Of a stretch of 64,000 nucleotides of DNA, positions 13,801 through 23,441 are shown in pieces. The notes beneath the pieces were generated by a model, which made no database searches, had not been told where the DNA came from, and worked only from the letters and a program-made list of their open reading frames with translations. Each line of letters begins with the position of its first letter. Within the stretch, counting starts at the first letter, position 1. The stretch lies in the NCBI RefSeq assembly GCF_024868665.1, contig NC_079890.1:1290925-1354924 (forward strand), given 5' to 3'. The translations under genes and the position numbers were made by a program. Source of the stretch: Triplophysa rosa (Eukaryota; Chordata; Actinopteri; Cypriniformes; Nemacheilidae).

Positions 13801-16800
13801 AGAAGGAACCGTGCTGGTGCTGAAGCGATGGGAAAGCAGCTCCAGATACACGAGGAGAGAGAGCAGCTGGGAATCAGGTCATCCTCATAAAGAATTCACA
13901 TGTCTTCCCCCTCTGTGTGTAGTGTGTGTGTGTGTCTGCACAACAGTGCTTTTCCAAGAACACCTTTGATGTAAAGAGCACAAACACCTTTACTGGGACT
14001 AAAACACACACTTCCCCATCTAGAGCACTCATATGGACTTAAACACTCACAAACATTAAAACACACACACATACACACTGCACGTACACTAAAACACATG
14101 CACAATAAAACACACACATAAAACACATGCATTCACACTAAAAGACACATACACACTAAAACACGCAAATAAACACCACAACACACACATATGTGTATCT
14201 GTCTTTTAGTGTGAATGCATGTGTTTTATGTGTGTGTTTTATTGTGCATGTGTTTTAGAGTGTGTATTAATGTGTAGTGTGTACTCATTAGTTTTAGTGT
14301 ATGCGTGTGTGTGTGTATGCATGTGTTTAAGTGTATGTGTGTCTTAGTGTGTATGTGTGTGTTGTAGTGTTTATTTGCGTGTTTTAGTGTGTGTGTGTGT
14401 CTTTTAGTGTGAATGCATGTGTTTTATTGTGCATGTGTTTTAGTGTGTACTCATTTGTTTTAGTGTATGCGTGTGTGTATGCATGTGTTTAAGTGTATGC
14501 GTGTCTTAGTGTGTATGTGTCTAAAACACGCAAATAAACACTACAACACACACATGCACACATACACTTAAACACATGCATACGCACAAACACACACACG
14601 CATACACTAAAACAAATGAGTACACACTAATACACATGCACACACACACTTAAACACACTCATAAAGACTTAAACACACACATACACATGTGTGTGTGTG
14701 GGAGAATCTGTGCTATTTTAAGGCAAAGGGTGGACACCAAATACAGATTTAAACTTCTGTATATTTATAACACTTTGTACCGCAGACTATTCACGGCAAT
14801 GTTTTCAAAAACATCATTGTAATAAGCTCAAATAAAAGGGAAGGAAGGAGGCGGGAACCAGCGAACATTCAAAAGACTTGAATCAAAAACAAACAAACAA
14901 AAATCCAGCAGTAAAAAAGGCCGGCAGCCACCTCACGGTCGACTGCCGGCCACACGAACAAACAAAACTTAATATGTCCAGGCCCGGTCCTCTCTCGCCG
15001 TTTCCTCCTGTCGCTCATCCTTTTATGCTTCCTCCTCCCACGGCTCTTGTCCCGAGAGATACGACGTATGCAATACTACTCTATAGGTACTCAAGATTAA
15101 TATGAGATTGGCTGAAACTGCGTGTGTTAGCCCATCTTTAATGCAAACCAAAAATTACATGAATGCATGAATAAAATAAAATATATAACAAAACAACTTT
15201 CCCCCTATTTCTTGTGACATACATTACTCCCTACACACTGCCTCCAATACTTTCGTCCATCATAAAGAAATCCAGACAGGGTTCGATTTTGTGCGTTTTC
15301 TGCATCCGTAGCAAGCATTTTGAGAGGCGTTTTGAGAATTCAGAGCCGTTCAAGCGAGCGCTAGTCTAGCGAGGTCTAGTCTGATGTGATTGGTCAGATG
15401 GTCTAGTCTGATGTGATTGGTCAGATGGTCTAGTCTGATGTGATTGGTCAGATGGTCTAGTTTGATGTGATTGGTCAGATGGTCTAGTCGGCCGTGATTG
15501 GTCTACCGTGTAGTGTTTGGGGGAGAAGAGTGAAGTTTTCGCGGGCAGTCCTAGCAAAACGTAGGCGGGGACTATATGTAGCGACGTAAATCCCCGGCGG
15601 TTCGTGAATCGGACTAGGGACGACTTGTTTGCGCCATACAGAGTCGACTCCTTTTTTCCAAGCCGATAACTTTGTTATTCATTCACCTTCGGATTTACAG
15701 TTTGGCAGACTGCTTACTGTCAAACACGCAACATTACACACGGCATGAAATGTCATTTTCATGATCTCATGTTACGTACTCTTTAAAGTTTCAGAAGAGA
15801 CTCAAACTGAGCTCAGATTTGTCAAGTCTGCAATGAAAAGTCAATATTATTGAAGATCAACTCAAACATTTCTCATCACATTTCCTCAAATCCAGATTAT
15901 TTGACCTCCATACTCTTCATGTGTTTACACAATTACACTCTCATTTGATTTGATTTTTAAGAGAAACATCTGAGACTTAGTTGATACTTTAATGAAATAT
16001 AACTGTGAACTCAATCACATCTCTTGAGCTATGAAAGAGCAACATCTGAGTAAACACCACAATATTATTTGTCCAAGCTTTGTGTAGATAAGAGGCCAGC
16101 GTGAAAGTGTGAGGGTGGTGAAGGTCAAATCAATCACTCTATCGTATTATTCACATTACTCAATCCAGCCCTTTAACTTTTCTCTGGTAAATGTGGCCAC
16201 TGGCAGACGCGGCTCCATTAAGAACAGGTCAGCTTCAGATGTAAAGGAGCCGGGCTCGTGGGTAAGTGCCAGGCTAGCAATGCTGTACTTTTTAATAGAA
16301 GAGGTCTATATGAATAATTGAGAAGCCTGCGAAAGCCTGAGGGAAGGAAACCATTAGAAGCGTCCAGCCGGCATCAATACAGTCTCTCCCTGACGGCTTA
16401 GCTCATGTCCTGCTCGGCCCCGGAGGGCAAACTGATGCAAAGATTATTAGCGTCGTTTTAAAACCAAGCATCGCATCATCGAGACGCGATCCCATGATGC
16501 GACCAGCTCGGTGAGCCCATGTTCATCCAACGTGATGGACGTAATAAGACAAACATCGACTGTAGACACACTCGTGTTGTGCCACATACTGAAAAGTATT
16601 AATACAATTGTTCAATCCAATAAAATTGAACTCTTTTACTGTATTATGTTTTTGTTTGTTCTATGCAATTCAATATGTATTGCTGCTATGTGTTGTTATC
16701 TTATAGCAGCATGACGTCAAAGGGCTGTTCCATGGTTAACCGCATCCAGAATAAAAGCTTTGCGTTTACATAATATATGTCTGTGCACTGTGCATATTCA

Positions 16801-19800
16801 TTTTGTATTTATAAACACATACACATACATGTATATATTTAAGAAAAACATAAAAATGAAGAAATATATATATTTAATTAAAATGATATATAAATATTAA
16901 TATATACATGCAAATATTTCCTAAATATATACATTCATGTGTAGGTATATGAGTTTATAAATTCAAAATAAAAATGCACAGTGCACACATATATTAATAT
17001 AAACACAACATTTTATTCTGAATGCGATCGATCAGGCAAGACATGAGATTTGACACAATTAAATATTCTGGAGTTTTTAGAAAATACTATAAGTAGGCAA
17101 AATGTACTAAAATATTTATACACTGCAATTTAGGACTGTAATTTATATATTATTTTATATTTTAAATATTTTGCTGCATTTAAATGTAAATTAAAATAAT
17201 CGGGGATAATACTTCCCTGTTAACCTGTAAACCTGCTTAAAGGGGAAGTGCCACGGTGTTTCATGCATTTTGATTTCTTTACAATGTTAAACGTGCTGTC
17301 TTCTCATCCTTGACATGGTCAAAACAACAAGTTGAACGTATGACGTAGTATTTCTGTGCTCGAACCCCCCCCTATGGGTTTTTTTTTCGAACATGAAATT
17401 CCCTTACGTAACAACTTTTCTTAGTCCCTTATTGGACAATTCTCCAGGAAAATCATGCCCACGTGTCAACCAGGGAGAGAAAGAGCATGCGCACACGTCA
17501 ACCAGCTGGAGCAAGAGAGAGAGAGCACTGCGTTTGTGAAGTTCAGCTGTGTTTGTTTGTTCACTGTTGTTCAACGGTGGATATAACGCTGGATTTGGAG
17601 ATGGTTTGAAACTGATAGATGCGCTAAAAGATGCCGGACATGAACTGCACGCGGTAAGTCAAACTGAGTCATATGTCTGTGTTTTGTTGGCAATCGGCGC
17701 GTACGTGCAACAGTTATGCAGGGATAATGCGATGACGTATTGTGTGCTTGTGCTGTTCTCCCGCCCCCCTCTTTGCATGCATTCAGGGCTCGCCTGTTTT
17801 CGGAAATAAACGTACAACTGTATCTGTCTTTTACAAATGTGATCAAACTAAATACTCTTCAGAGATATGAAGTATGCAATACTACTCTATAGTTACTCAA
17901 GATTAATATGAGATTGGCAGAAACTGCTGGTGTTACATCCGCTTTAAACAAAATGACTTATTTTAGGCACTATTTGTTTACACAGTTGTAGTTCACTATT
18001 TTGAATCAACTTGACTACAATGACCTGGCTGAAATGATGGTTCATTCAACAACAACAAAACGCTAAACAAACATTCCAAGCAAGAAAATGGAACGTCAAA
18101 TAAAATAAAATTAATTGGCAAATTAAATCATCTTTAATAAAGCCTAAATCATTGATTGTAAATGAAAAAGGTTGATCACATAAATCAATTTATCAAAAGA
18201 TGATTTTCTTTCTTTTAAAGGAGTAGTTCACTTTAAAATTATAATTTCATGATAATTCACTCACCCACATGTCATACAAGCCGTCCGTGTGTTTTTTTCT
18301 TCCGTCGAAAACAAACTGAGGCTTTTGAGGAAAGCTTTCCAGGGTTCTTCTCCATATAATGGACTTGAACGGGGGGCTGATGGTGAAGGTCCAAATTTCG
18401 ATTTCATTTCAGCTGTAAAAGGCTCTACACGACACCAGCCGACGAATAAGGGTGTTGTCTAGCGAAACGATGTCATTTTCCAAGAAAACTAAAAAATGAT
18501 ATACTTTTAAACATGAATACACGGCTTGCACTGCCTCCGCGATGCACGTTCACGACTTCCGTATTACGCAATCATGTTGGAAATCTCACGCGTGACGTAG
18601 AATTAAAAAAAGATTTAAACATCCCTGATATGCACACGAACTGACCATTTTAAACAATAAACTTGCACAAAGACATATAACGTGTCATTCAACATCCAAG
18701 AACTTTTGAACGGTCTTCTTTCTCCACACTCGTAAACACTGGGTTGTTTTCGACGGAAGAAATAAACACACGGACGGATTTTTTGACATGTGGGTGAGTT
18801 AATTATCATGACATTTTAATTTTAAAGTGAACTATTCCTTTAAGGAAATAAACAGTAAAACGTCTTTGAATTGCTGATTCAATTAAGTAAATGACTGTAA
18901 CAAAACTATTATGACAAATTCAACCATGTCACCGCACGTCAACACCAAAACAAAAAGAAAGAGGGTGATAATACAGATAAAAAACATATGCTAAATGACT
19001 ATTGTTATTATTATTCACATTACTGAATTAAAAACAAAGAAAAGAATGGAAGATGAACCATAATTACACTTTCAACCACAATCTCAACACACCGAGCGAC
19101 ATCACAAAACCCACAATCCCCAAAAAATCCAAAACAAATCCACAATGAAAACATGCCGGCTACTGCGTGAAACCGTACGTACCTTATCATTCTGCATGGA
19201 TCAATCCAGCAATTATGTCATTATTATCCCAAACTCCAGCCGGCATCCACCCCGGCTTTGAGGAACGCTGGCATAAAATGATGCTCCAAGAACTGAAAAA
19301 TACTCTCTCTCTCTCTCTCTACCCTTCTTTTTTGTCCCTAATGGCAAGGTTAGCTTACACTGCAAACTCCACCCCCCACCCCTCAAACACATTAAAGAGT
19401 GAAACTCAACCCTCGCTGGCCTGCTGGTGTGGGTTTGGGAAGGAGGAGACCATGTCCCTCCCTTGAGGAGCTCAGATCGCATTTGCTCCGATGCTAAACC
19501 AGATCAGCACGCTGGCCTCTTTCTGCAGCACGTGTAACCCCCACACGCACTGGATCGCAGACGGGTACGTGACGAGACTGAGACATCGGAGGCAGAGATG
19601 CACGCCGACGAACGCACGCGAGGTCGCCGTTGGCAACGGCGGTGCTGATGCTGAGCTGATGCTGAGCTGGCGGGAAGAGGAAACCCAACACCCACAGTGC
19701 GGCATCACTACATTTCACCTCTGTGTTACGAGTTATCGACTGTTTATTTCCAGATGTTTGCTTCAGCTGTTTTCTGACACAATGCATTCCGAATTAGTAA

Positions 19801-20280
19801 CAAGTTTAGTTTTACATTTAAGTCTAGACACAATGTCTGCATGTGATGCAACTTACACGCTAAGGTACACAAACCATTTCATCCACTTTCAAACTTTCAA
19901 GGTTCAACGTATTTAGTACGCCAGAGGAAATGATATAGAGAGCCACCAACATCTCACGACCGGCTAGGTTTCACTTCTGTGTTTTCTATATTTACTCCGC
20001 AGACTGCGTCAAGTACCTGCAACCATATCTGCACCATAAGGGCCTTAGTGCAGATTATATGTCATACGAGCAAAACATTTACCATCAGACGTTTATTAAA
20101 GGGTATGTTTACACAACAACGACGTACTAAAATTCGAAAACGTTTCGTAGTTTGAGTTTTTAAAAAGTTTTGCGACAACACTGTCGATGCCCGTTCATGA
20201 AGTTTCTTACCATCTTGTTGATCCATTCTGCTGCTGGTACCTTCTGGATGTGTAGAGGTACACACGTTCCAGTATGACAT
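1043..20280 (-). CDS. lrrk1: Leucine-rich repeat kinase 1, 5' part (seven coding exons; the gene continues past the left edge)
   Basis: LRRK1 is a large ROCO protein: ankyrin repeats, leucine-rich repeats, ROC GTPase, COR, kinase and a C-terminal WD40-like region. It is known from bone resorption and receptor trafficking. Seven minus-strand exons join in phase to 364 codons. Residues about 45-215 are ankyrin-type ([54 protein letters not shown]) and residues about 255-364 are leucine-rich repeats ([34 protein letters not shown]). All align in order with the human N-terminal half. The gene follows aldh1a3 on the same strand, as in human. Exon 1 is a prediction; Met28 in exon 2 is an alternative start. 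ROC, COR and kinase exons are outside the window. Confidence 0.93.
1863..2089 (-). CDS. lrrk1: lrrk1 coding exon 6, start of leucine-rich repeats (residues 247-321)
   Basis: 227 bp, acceptor cacag, donor gtccgt (weaker than consensus). It encodes [40 protein letters not shown] and [13 protein letters not shown]. Human has [20 protein letters not shown]. A GT microsatellite begins about 10 bp inside the next intron. Confidence 0.95.
2401..2850. mobile_element. Non-autonomous DNA transposon, 450 bp
   Basis: Ends are near-perfect inverted copies over about 28 bp: ATGTGACCCCGGACCACAAA at the left and TTTGTGGTCCATGGTCACAA at the right. This is a very common zebrafish/carp repeat type. No coding capacity. 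In the lrrk1 intron between coding exons 5 and 6. Confidence 0.75.
3883..4497. mobile_element. Non-autonomous DNA transposon with GGCCRTGTTCAGA ends
   Basis: Left end GGCCGTGTTCAGAC is matched by the inverted right end ATTCTGAACATGGCC. The interior is non-coding and contains a 3905-3960 A-rich stretch. In a lrrk1 intron. Family unknown. Confidence 0.5.
4778..5525. mobile_element. hAT-like non-autonomous element, 748 bp
   Basis: GAGGTGTGACGAGAC at the left and CTCGTCACACCC at the right are inverted ends, flanked by the 8-bp direct repeat AGTCACTA at 4770-4777 and 5526-5533. GTGTGACGAG-type ends with an 8-bp target duplication fit the hAT superfamily. Exact tip is ambiguous by a few bases. No intact transposase. 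Confidence 0.7.
5805..5953 (-). CDS. lrrk1: lrrk1 coding exon 5, last ankyrin repeat (residues 197-246)
   Basis: 149 bp, acceptor gtcag, donor gtcaga, ending in phase 0. It encodes [20 protein letters not shown] then a less conserved linker ending DDRLQQ. Human has [20 protein letters not shown]. Confidence 0.94.
6314..6493 (-). CDS. lrrk1: lrrk1 coding exon 4, ankyrin repeats (residues 137-196)
   Basis: 180 bp, acceptor tttag, donor gtactg. It encodes [33 protein letters not shown] and [12 protein letters not shown]. Human has [20 protein letters not shown] at this place. Confidence 0.95.
6530..6829. mobile_element. Small inverted-repeat element (AAGGGATAGTTYA family)
   Basis: Left end TTAAGGGATAGTTTA and right end TAAACTATCCCTTTAA are inverted copies, and the two halves are partly complementary inside (AATATCTTCTTTTGTATTCC against GAAGATATTTTGAAGAATG). 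The two antisense frames inside are chance. In the lrrk1 intron between coding exons 3 and 4. Related copies lie at 10828-12279, 18216-18842, 29934-30152 and 31179-31288. Confidence 0.75.
6942..7113 (-). CDS. lrrk1: lrrk1 coding exon 3, ankyrin repeats (residues 80-136)
   Basis: 172 bp, acceptor gtgtag, donor gtgagat. It encodes [40 protein letters not shown] and RELLDSIP. It matches human LLSIPAAYGDLEMVRYLL and NPAVVAAYFGHTAVVQELL. Confidence 0.95.
7545..8870 (+). mobile_element. TTAA-flanked (Kolobok/piggyBac-like) element carrying a THAP zinc finger
   Basis: Left end TTAAAGGGGCCATGAA (7545) and right end GTTCAGGACACATTTAA (ending 8870) are diverged inverted copies that include a TTAA at each edge. 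The interior holds a THAP-domain reading frame at 8286-8474. THAP domains and TTAA targets are both known from Kolobok transposons of fish, which is my preferred class; family assignment is from memory. Transposase core not recognised, so likely non-autonomous. In lrrk1 intron 2. Confidence 0.6.
8286..8474 (+). pseudogene. THAP-domain fragment, 62 codons, within the 7545-8870 element
   Basis: Frame begins [20 protein letters not shown] and includes Trp25 and ICSHHF at 43-48. The THAP metal ligands C-X4-C-X34-C-X2-H are visible as Cys4, Cys9, Cys44 and His47. A stop follows residue 62, before the end of a normal THAP domain and before any catalytic domain. THAP modules are DNA-binding fingers found in transposases and in host proteins derived from them. 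Not a host gene as it stands. Confidence 0.65.
9652..10451. mobile_element. hAT-like non-autonomous element, 800 bp, with 8-bp target duplication
   Basis: Ends TAGGGTTGGG (9652) and CCCAACCCTA (to 10451) are inverted, with further complementary GAACCGG-type sequence just inside. The 8-bp direct repeat ATTATGTA is exact at 9644-9651 and 10452-10459. The short overlapping frames at 10131-10452 lie in the GC-rich 3' half and resemble no protein known to me. In lrrk1 intron 2. Confidence 0.85.
11060..11886. mobile_element. Middle element of the nest, interrupted by a solo LTR
   Basis: Left AAGGTCATTGCAC and right GTGCAAAGACCTTT are inverted, and further bases (TACGAAATTT against AAATTTCGG) continue the match. 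A second fragment of the same family at 15228-15361 is uninterrupted and shows the site before the LTR arrived. Confidence 0.6.
11206..11746. mobile_element. Solo LTR of a retroelement, 541 bp
   Basis: It starts TGTCATGATCCTG and ends CTGTAACA (TG...CA), with the direct repeat GGGTTC at 11200-11205 and 11747-11752. The related copy at 15228-15361 has one GGGTTC and no insert. The GC-rich interior has U3/R-like composition, with CCCGTC and TTTATTAAGCC stretches. No internal retroviral or gag-pol genes. Gypsy- or ERV-type; the 5-6 bp duplication does not decide. Confidence 0.8.
12430..12535. repeat. Fragment of a CACTGTAAAA-type element
   Basis: Holds TTTCCAGCAGCTGGGGAATC and TCACGTAAAATGACATGTTT, matching in reverse the 3' part of the 51092-51541 element. 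Partial copy only. Confidence 0.45.
12598..12890. mobile_element. Palindromic AT-rich small element, copy 1 of 4
   Basis: CGATTAATCGCATCCAGAAT near one end and TTATTCTGGATGCGATTAAT at the other form inverted termini; the interior is AT-rich with TATATAAATT-type sequence. Same family at 16734-17031, 37733-38074 and 59735-60050. Confidence 0.7.
13563..13729 (-). CDS. lrrk1: lrrk1 coding exon 2 (residues 24-79)
   Basis: 167 bp, acceptor cacag, donor gtgagtt, ending in phase 0. It encodes [40 protein letters not shown] and [11 protein letters not shown]. This aligns with the human segment EGIRAAYRRGDRGGARDLL before the first ankyrin repeat. Met28 is a possible internal start if exon 1 is wrong. 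Confidence 0.85.
13900..14700. repeat. Alternating CA-rich / TG-rich / CA-rich low-complexity block
   Basis: From about 13915 to 14190 the strand carries degenerate ACACACTAAAACACAYGC units, then about 14190-14520 carries TGTGTTTTAGTGTGTRTG units, then about 14520-14690 returns to the first sense. Neighbouring segments are reverse complements, so the block can fold into large hairpins. It is in lrrk1 intron 1, 170 bp upstream of coding exon 2. Confidence 0.8.
15054..15141 (+). mobile_element. 3' fragment of the TTAA element family (copy C)
   Basis: From GAGATACGACGTATGCAATA to TCTTTAA it matches the right ends of the elements at 17237-17947 and 47212-47928. The 5' part is missing. Confidence 0.65.
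15228..15361. mobile_element. Fragment of the same family as the 11060-11886 element (no LTR inside)
   Basis: It shares CACACTGCCTCC, CCATCATAAA, GGGTTCGATTTT and AGCAAGCATTTTGAGAGGCG with the middle element of the nest. It carries an intact single GGGTTC, so it acts as an empty-site reference for the LTR insertion. Confidence 0.7.
15373..15507. repeat. 27-bp tandem repeat, about 5 units, each with an inverted CCAAT box
   Basis: Unit GGTCTAGTCTGATGTGATTG plus GTCAGAT repeats from 15373; the fifth unit diverges (GGCCGTGATTGGTC). Each unit contains GATTGG, the reverse of CCAATC, at 27-bp spacing. Period divisible by three keeps a meaningless minus-strand frame open. Confidence 0.75.
16734..17031. 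mobile_element. Palindromic AT-rich small element, copy 2 of 4
   Basis: Left AACCGCATCCAGAATAAAAG and right TTTTATTCTGAATGCGATCG are inverted, with a TATATA-rich middle. Same family as 12598-12890. Confidence 0.7.
17237..17947 (+). mobile_element. TTAA-flanked element, copy A (711 bp)
   Basis: Starts TTAAAGGGGAAGTGCC and ends GTTACATCCGCTTTAA. It matches, over its whole length and in opposite sense, the element at 47212-47928. The interior holds a TCTCCAGGAAAATCATGCCC segment, a GAGA tract, an open stretch reading [20 protein letters not shown] and then a donor-like gtaagt. It also has an AATAAA at about 17805. No transposase. Confidence 0.75.
18216..18842. mobile_element. Long-armed inverted-repeat element, about 627 bp
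   Basis: Left TTAAAGGAGTAGTTCACTTT and right AAAGTGAACTATTCCTTTAA begin inverted arms more than 90 bp long that include CTCACCCACATGTCA and the CCGTCCGTGTG / CTTCCGTCGAAAAC motif in both arms. The middle (about 18320-18720) is non-coding. In lrrk1 intron 1. Confidence 0.8.
18843..20210. other. lrrk1 intron 1, remaining sequence
   Basis: Mostly AT-rich unique-looking DNA with a short CT tract near 19300-19320. 19440-19720 is GC- and CpG-rich and open in several frames on both strands without a recognisable domain; it may be regulatory. Confidence 0.4.
20211..20280 (-). CDS. lrrk1: lrrk1 probable coding exon 1 (residues 1-23 and part of 24)
   Basis: Minus-strand ATG at 20278-20280 encodes [20 protein letters not shown] and QQD, then G before donor gtaagaaac. 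Leaving one base fits the two-base phase of the 13563-13729 exon. The human N-terminus has a loosely similar MYWCVGPEES. A possible acceptor (tttttag) lies about 65 bp upstream of the ATG, so there may be a separate 5' UTR exon. Only one short weak match supports it. Confidence 0.5.
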
Positions 20281-20345
20281 GTTTCAGGCTCCGGCGTGCC
20301 ACTTAGATCAGATCATCACTGAAGGCATCCGTCCATTCATTTGCT

Positions 20346-23300
20346 CCTAAAAACAAAGTTCAGAGACGCATGTCAGACTTACGTTTTTCACAAAACACAT
20401 GGTCGGTTATCATTTTTCATCGGCCTTTGAATCTGGATCGGCTGCTGTCACAAAGCCCTCTTACGTTCTATCCCTAGTCTCTTTTTATGGGCCAATTAAA
20501 GTCCAAAGGATAAAATGAAGCTCCGCCCCAAATCATTCGCAGCCAAACGTCAAATCACCAAAATAAAATGGGTTGAAAACGGCAACACTGACTTTTCATA
20601 AAAAAACACATTGAGAAAGAAATAGCAACAAAAAAGACACTTGATCATTCCCCGCAGCCAGTCATCTTTTTATAGCAGTTTCATCTAATGGCCATGTACA
20701 GGTTCTTTATGTTTCATATATCTAAACTCCATAACTGTCTTCAACATTTCTTGTAGACTGTAATCCACCACAAGAGACCGATGTTTCCAGAGCTAAAGAA
20801 ATGACTCGTTTTTCTTTGGCCCGAGGTCAGCGGTCACTGCGTTACAAACAAAACAAGCTTCATTTCACCAGTTACAGTAGACTACATACATTGTTACGGC
20901 TATGCACATGTCACATCAGCAGTACACAGAAGTGACTAAACTAAACAAACCACGATCGCTGTTTGACACCAACAAAAACTACATATCACAGAATCAAAAC
21001 ACTTCCATTTCATTATTCAAATACTATAGCAAATATAATGTTGAGGGTTTAAAATGTGCATAGGCAACTATTTAAGCTACTAAAACATTTACAATAGTAC
21101 TATATACAATATCAATGATGACGAAAATTATAATCACGTGTAACTTTTACATACAGGAAAGATTGGGATTGGGGGATTCGTCATCACTTTTTTACACCAG
21201 TAACTGTTATTTTGTAAATGTCTTTATGTATATGTAGAAAACCTATTGTTTTGCCACTGAAACATTTCTAGCATTTATTGTCCAGGATAAATACAACACT
21301 AAAATTGACTACATGTTGTATTCTAGTGTTGTGTTTGTTTATTGTGTTGTTTACTCAATGGCCGAGTCAACAAACAACAGAAATTCGAAAGGTTTTCATT
21401 ACAAATACCATTACGAACCATCAGCTGTGTACCATTACAACATTCCTGTATGTTGTGTGTGGTTCCCATCCACCAGATAACATAACCCAACACGTTACCA
21501 GTACAAACACCATCCCAGTTTCCATTAAAACCAATACAATTGTCATCATTAAACCCATTAGATGCTCTGATTCTTTCTATTGTTTATTTCAGGGAAGAAT
21601 CATACTCAGATAGACACAGTAAATACATTAAACACAACACAATGTATAGTTTAAGACACAAACAAACAAACAAATAAATAAAACCATCGCTTTTTCCAAT
21701 CAAATGTGTGTGGCTGCAATTGAAATGTACAATATAAGTCTGTGACACTATTTTTGTGAAGACAAACTCCACTCGCGACGTCAACGATGAACGCTTTCTG
21801 TGATGCACGCGCGCAACGCAGATCGTTGAAATTGTCGCGTGACAAGCGGTGCAGATGTGATGACAGTCAACATGATATAATAATTAAGATTTGTCTACAT
21901 ACCCCACGTATGTGTGACTCCGCAGTGCTTTCGGCTCATCCACGCACAGATTTACACTTCCTGCTCTGACAAACATAACTTTCCTCAGGAATATAGCGCG
22001 CGCACAACACAAAGTCCCTTTGCGCAAAGTCTCCGTACTCGGTGGTTATATTTGAAGCATCTTCGGGCAGCTTTTTCGGTCACGTGAGACCTACTTGAAT
22101 GAAGAAACACCGAAAATCTTTAAAATCGCTAGCTGATGTCACAAAAAACAAGATATTTTCGACCACCTATTAATCCTAAATAAATAATGTTTCTTAACCT
22201 CAAAATGCTTTACTCACTGAGAATGTTTGCCACTCGACAAAGTGAAAATATGTGTGAGATTACCCTTAGGTTTTGAAGCCATCTAGTGATCGTTTTCTAT
22301 ATTGGTTTAGAAGGATTTCTTTAAAATATGGTTTCAAAAAAATGGTTGAAATGTACTTGCATGTCTGGCAATAGATGCATCTACTGCCAAGTAGACTGAT
22401 CTTAAAAAAAATCTTGACTTGTTGTAAAACAGTACAATAACCATAGTTTATTTATTACACTTATACAATTTATACGTTTATGTTTTATAATTATAATATA
22501 AATTATTGCGATAAATAGTTTAATTTAATTATTATTTTATAGTAATAATAACTCAACGTTCTTTATTTGATCAGAACAAAAGCGGCAGGTGTGTAATTTA
22601 TTGGTTCGGATTATAATATTATTTTGGATATGTGATTTAATTTTTGTCATGTTGACGTACAACGACAGATCACAGAAATCAGATTCATCCGCGTACAGCA
22701 GCAGAGCCGAAACACAACCCACAGCTAAAGAAAATAACTCCGCATGGGCAGTTTCATATTAAAAACAGAACTGACAGTAGAGACGAACAAGTTGCAGTTT
22801 GCTGCTTTATTTATCTTGTACTTCTGTACAGCGTTAACAAATGATGAAAACGGGCGAGATTCATGAAAAAAATCAATTAAACAACTAACGTTAAACTCCG
22901 GCGTTTAAACCTGAGGAGAAGTCCATCATCACCATCCAGCTTTATCTGAGTCACTGAGGTAAATGTCAACTACACTGACTAAAAACACACAGAGATAACG
23001 ACCTTAAGAAAGTGTACTAAGATATTATATTATAGTAAAAGTGTATTATTGTTTTTGTTGTTATTAACTTGACTTTATTCTGTGTATTATTGTTTCTGAT
23101 GTAATGTTACTTGATCTTATTCCTTAAGATGTCCTTGAGTGTCTTGAAAGGCACCTGTAAAACTGCCATAATCACAATTATTGAATAGAAAATAAGGCCA
23201 ATTTCATAATCGTGACAGCCCAATATATAGTCAAATTAATAGTAATTTGTATTAGAAGCATTTCAAATCTATAGAAGTCTTTAAGAGTCAGTACATCTGT

Positions 23301-23441
23301 CTCACTGAACTCCATCATTGCTCAATATTGCATTGTTTTCATGTAAATATTATCATTTAATCGTGTCAATGAATAAAGTAATAGAGTTGACTGTTGAGAA
23401 TAAATTTGATCATTATTCTGTAATTCTTTCAAGCTCATCCT
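20346..23441. other. Interval upstream of lrrk1: no gene recognised
   Basis: AT-rich, with a more CpG-rich patch at about 21770-22120 that includes CACGTG near 22080 and could hold the lrrk1 promoter or first untranslated exon. No open frame here resembles a known family. This is inference from composition only. Confidence 0.3.

Noticed and set aside
15366..15557. 63-codon minus-strand repeat protein (SDQSHQTRP units)
   Set aside because: Produced by the 27-bp tandem repeat, whose period is a multiple of three; no start context or flanking exons.
19440..19916. GC-rich frames on both strands in lrrk1 intron 1, one with an ankyrin-like look ([15 protein letters not shown])
   Set aside because: The ankyrin position in lrrk1 is already filled by the exon at 6942-7113, and the frame ends without a matching repeat consensus. 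Kept only as a possible regulatory patch.
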